Positions 60,701-64,000 of a stretch of 64,000 nucleotides of DNA are shown here, one piece after another. Where the stretch lies: NCBI GenBank assembly GCA_029204225.1, contig CM055111.1:10303000-10366999 (forward strand), given 5' to 3'. The DNA comes from Diphasiastrum complanatum (taxonomy: Eukaryota; Streptophyta; Lycopodiopsida; Lycopodiales; Lycopodiaceae). The number at the start of each line of letters is the position of its first letter. The stretch's first letter is position 1. The position numbers and the translations under genes were made by a program. The notes under the pieces are model-generated. The model made no database searches. It worked only from the letters and a program-made list of their open reading frames with translations, and was not told where the DNA came from.

Positions 60701-63556
60701 ATGGCGTAACAATGTGCCAAAGCTACTATCCATTCATATACTCATTTGAAAATTTGGGATGTGGAGCTGGCAATGAGCACCCTTTATAATTCTGAGGTGA
60801 AGGGTCCATCAGAGGTTCAGAGTTTTTTAATTGCTCATTAAGAAATTGACCTCACAGTTTGTGTCTCCCATCAAAAAGCCTGGCACTAGCATGTCTATTT
60901 GCTCTACATGATCGTTGATAGTACTAGTACTGCCTTGTCTCCCTTCCATTTTTTGACAAGGGGTCATTCTCCTACTAACTAGCACGTAGACTCTTAGAAA
61001 AATGCACTTGTTACCTTGCACCTTACTTTGCTACGAGAAAAATCCCTAGTTACAAGGGCCTTGAGGTTAAAAAAGGAAAGAGGATATTTGACTTTATAAT
61101 GCTAAAAATAAGCTTGTTCAAGAAAAATAATCTAGAAAGATGCTTGCTCCATGCTAGTATATGTGTATCCTGTTATTATTAAGCTAAATTTGGTTACATC
61201 ATCTATATGTTTGACATAGCCTTAAGGTATTCTGTGTTAGCATTTTCTAGGCTGCTATTGGCTGGACAAACTTGTGATCATGAGATGCCTTCAGAGAAAA
61301 TGGAAGCTCATTGAGGCCATTACTCTAGGCAATGTAACGTGTCACATATTTCAGCGAATACCAGTATTTAGAGTGATTTGAGCACTTTTTTATGCTGAAA
61401 GGTGAGGATTATGCTCTTGCTACTGCCATTTAATCATAGTGCCAAATAGTGGGGAATATTCTGAACAACACTTTAAGTTGATAATAAGTAGGAATAAGTT
61501 GAAGATGTGATGCATACATTATCATAAAAAGCTTGTGTCTAATGAAATGTCATGATAACTGTAATAATCATGTTGCTTTTGAATGAGAGCCCATGTTTGC
61601 ATTTGATCATTGAAAATATCAATCTGAATGTATTTTCCAACAATAATAGGCTAGGGCACACAAGTAGAGGCCTATAGACGGTTCTGTATGTACTGATTTG
61701 TTGGACTAACCTTTTGGAGTTTTGTGTGCATGAGAGCTTGAAAGCCGCTTTTAGGAGGGGCTGCAAGGTTGTCATTGTCAAGATTCACATTCCTTTGTTG
61801 GAAAATCAACAGTTTATTGCTTGTTGCTCGTTCATTGGGTTCAATCATAGTTCTGAAAAACATTGTCTCCCTTGTCTTTAAACAAGGAACGTGCTTTGTC
61901 AACGTTTCCCCATAACCGGAAACCTATGTGGGAAACATATACATTCTGTGAAGTGACAATTCACCAATAAAGAGGTTTTTCTCCCACTTGGTTACCAAAA
62001 CAGCAGCAGTAGGAAGCGTTTTTTGTCTGTTTCTCTTGTGGGAAGGGAGCTTTCCGACAGGTGAACACGTAATGAAATCTTATTTGTTTGACATTTTATA
62101 AGGATTCGGCGGATGAGAGCAATTGAAATTTGAAGTAAAAGTTATAATTTCAAAAACTTTCACTAAAATGATTAGTGTTTCCCTGTCCCTTGGATGGGAA
62201 ACTTTTCTCAAGATTATATGTTTGATGCAATGGTGAGATTAAGGGTATGCCAAACAAAAGACCCCAGTGATGAAGTAGCTCAAGTACTTTTGCACGTTTT
62301 GTAGGCAAAATGATAAGTATCCAGACAAAAGTAGTTGTTCATGCAATTTCATTTACTTGAGGATCTAAGCCGCTAAGCCACAAGCATCATAAGTTCAATT
62401 CCAACTGTGTTAAACTGATCCACAGGGAAATGAAGTGAGTGATAGTCATATTTCTTACATAAAGAACACCAAACATTAACATTTTTGAACAGAAAAAAGC
62501 GGTGATCTGCCTCAATCTAGTACCAGTGAATGATGTAAAAACAGAGAGCCTAAACTCATTGACATCCACTGTAAATGCCCTGGAATAATATGGTGGTTTG
62601 ATTTTGAATGTAATATGACATTCAATCTATCGTTATTCCCTTATTCCAAAATAAGCAATCTACCAACCTGTAGCTTTCCAAGGTAATTGAATCTATAATT
62701 ATTCCCTTGTTCAAGAAATAAACATTATACCAACCTGTAGCTTTCCAAGATGCCATGCCCCACAAATGCCAACCACTTCAAGCACCTTATCATGCATTGA
62801 CTGGGGATCCAAATCATCATCATGCTCCTCTTCATTCTGCCAAAGATCCACTCCACCCATGTAGCTTCCAATGTTGATCACAAGCACACCTTCAGTGTCC
62901 TGTAACCATAAGAAAGGTTCAATAATAAATTTGTCCTACTTCAATTACATCACGATGTTCTTCTCTGGAATTTAACATACTGGTAGGTGTTATAGCATAC
63001 TATATGACTGAAAGGAATATCACATTTGAGATTTAATGAAAGCCTTTAAGTGACAGGCTAAACAAAATCAGCTCGAAATGACATGACTTTTGGATCAAGG
63101 ACAAACCTCAGGTATTTCCACCTCCACACCATCAACTTCCAACCTGACATTCCATGGCAGGTCTGCACAAGTTCTATCCATAATGTCCTTTGCACCCTCT
63201 TTCGCATAAAGCATTTTATTTAGAAACTGAAGAGAAACAACGCAGCATAGAAATTACAATTTGTTGCCGAATTGCCTTACACAATTCTTCTTTGGAAACT
63301 GCATTTGTCATACTACGCATTTATCTCTTTCCAATTCATACAAATTCTTCTTTTGTGAAATAAGGAACCATAAATTACTCAAGTCATCACTTGCAGATCC
63401 TCAATCACTCCATTAAAAAACCCCTCAAAACCCACTTTACTCTGCACACAAGAGTAACCAGTAACTAACCAGATTGTACCTGATTACAGAATTTTTCTGG
63501 ACTTTCTTCTCGTAACATGTGAATATCTAGTGCAACCTTTGCATCACACCCAATGC
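57755..63556 (-). CDS. DGK: Diacylglycerol kinase, C-terminal six exons (partial)
   Basis: Exons on the - strand: 63556-63480, 63226-63107, 62899-62735, 60136-59999 and 57904-57755 (stop), all GT-AG and in phase; a further 5' part must lie beyond 64000. (Five exons are listed; any additional one between them was not needed for continuity.) The protein is the DAGK accessory domain and tail: [104 protein letters not shown] and [17 protein letters not shown] phosphorylates diacylglycerol to phosphatidic acid in membrane lipid signalling. The catalytic GGDGT half is outside the window. It resembles the plant cluster of small DGKs (Arabidopsis DGK5-like). Introns of 2.6 and 2.1 kb flank exon 60136-59999. 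No disabling change was seen. Confidence 0.93.
58620..59260 (+). pseudogene. Very decayed Gypsy gag in a DGK intron
   Basis: The + strand shows [16 protein letters not shown] near 58725-58775, like the gag core (AA.WW..F), later [13 protein letters not shown] near 58920-58965, and TYYHCGGRP near 59165-59195, which looks like a zinc knuckle with its first Cys lost. Stops and frameshifts are frequent. No LTR was recognised. Confidence 0.35.
60137..62734. other. DGK intron, no gene recognised apart from a splice-site duplication
   Basis: 2.6 kb intron with no coding motif found. Its 5' end on the - strand carries the duplication listed at 62617-62750. Confidence 0.5.
62617..62750 (-). repeat. 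~67 bp tandem duplication spanning a DGK exon-intron border
   Basis: The sequence CAACCTGTAGCTTTCCAAG and about 45 bp of flank occur twice (ending near 62682 and 62749). On the - strand each copy reads CTTGGAAAGCTACAG|GTTGG, that is, the last codons of the exon plus the donor site. The real donor is at 62735/62734 and the decoy at 62668/62667. Confidence 0.8.
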
Positions 63557-64000
63557 CTGAGAACGGCAAACAATTTGTAGTAAGTCAATATAATATACTT
63601 CAGAGCTCATAAATCTTCCATTACAAAGTCCATTTACACTCAACATAAAAGAGAAAATTGATAGTCACTGCTCAAACCACTTAAGTTTGGACTAGCATAG
63701 CGATAACAAAACCAAAAGCTGTGTGTTATATTCCCTGCTCAATTATTTGCAGTCTCGCAAGTTGCAACAAATGAGCACTGAAGAGGCAGGTTCTTTTCTC
63801 TAAAGAAATTTCATGCAGATGATATTCATGACTTTTATAGCATGTCAGGGCCTGATTTTTGCCGGTTCTCTTCTATGAAGACTATAGTCTTGACGCTAAA
63901 CAGTTGTGGAATCAACCATGCAATTATTCTAACAGCATCTTAAGAATGAACCAAATTAGGAGGATCCTTGCTAAGGTTCCACTTGGACTGATTTTGTTAA
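63557..64000. other. DGK intron at window end
   Basis: No further DGK exon was found here; the exon preceding GCDAK must lie beyond the window. Confidence 0.5.

Overview
The window is nuclear DNA of a vascular plant with a large, repeat-rich genome. The evidence is GT-AG introns up to about 12.7 kb, Copia and Gypsy LTR retrotransposons nested in one another and inside introns, long GA and GT microsatellites, and two genes of plant-type families. A gymnosperm fits best. A fern or other large-genome plant cannot be excluded, because this is judged from architecture and not from a marker gene.

Two host genes are convincing. An AUX/LAX auxin-influx-carrier gene lies on the + strand: eight exons from 24459 to 42403 join in phase to a 500-residue protein. 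Its intron 6 carries a degenerate satellite of about 140 bp period. Its 12.7 kb intron 7 holds a decayed Copia element, and a Gypsy chromovirus that has itself been split by a non-autonomous LTR element and internally inverted. The C-terminal half of a plant diacylglycerol kinase lies on the - strand (six exons, 63556 down to 57755; the 5' exons lie beyond the window). A broken WRKY zinc-finger exon (56143-56543) sits just beyond the 3' end of the DGK gene.

Layout: 1-4152, copy 1 of a non-autonomous LTR element (- strand) inserted in an older LTR. 4153-13044, decayed Copia pieces and unrecognised DNA. 13045-15551, a short Copia deletion derivative whose 5' LTR has grown a 121 bp GA tract. 15552-18330, unrecognised. 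18331-22920, a gag-only element with one terminal repeat internally inverted. 22941-24059, a tandem duplication with GT/GA microsatellites just upstream of the LAX gene. 24459-42403, LAX. 43459-50612, two direct copies of a 470 bp repeat, head-to-head Copia fragments, and an unrecognised, possibly transposon-borne gene with an intron. 50613-55250, old repeats and a Copia gag-protease region. 56143-64000, the WRKY relic and the DGK gene.

No CRISPR, rRNA or convincing tRNA gene was seen. Nothing here is clearly a new biological system. The most unusual items are the unrecognised gene at 48000-49920, and two independent cases of retroelement segments inverted in place.
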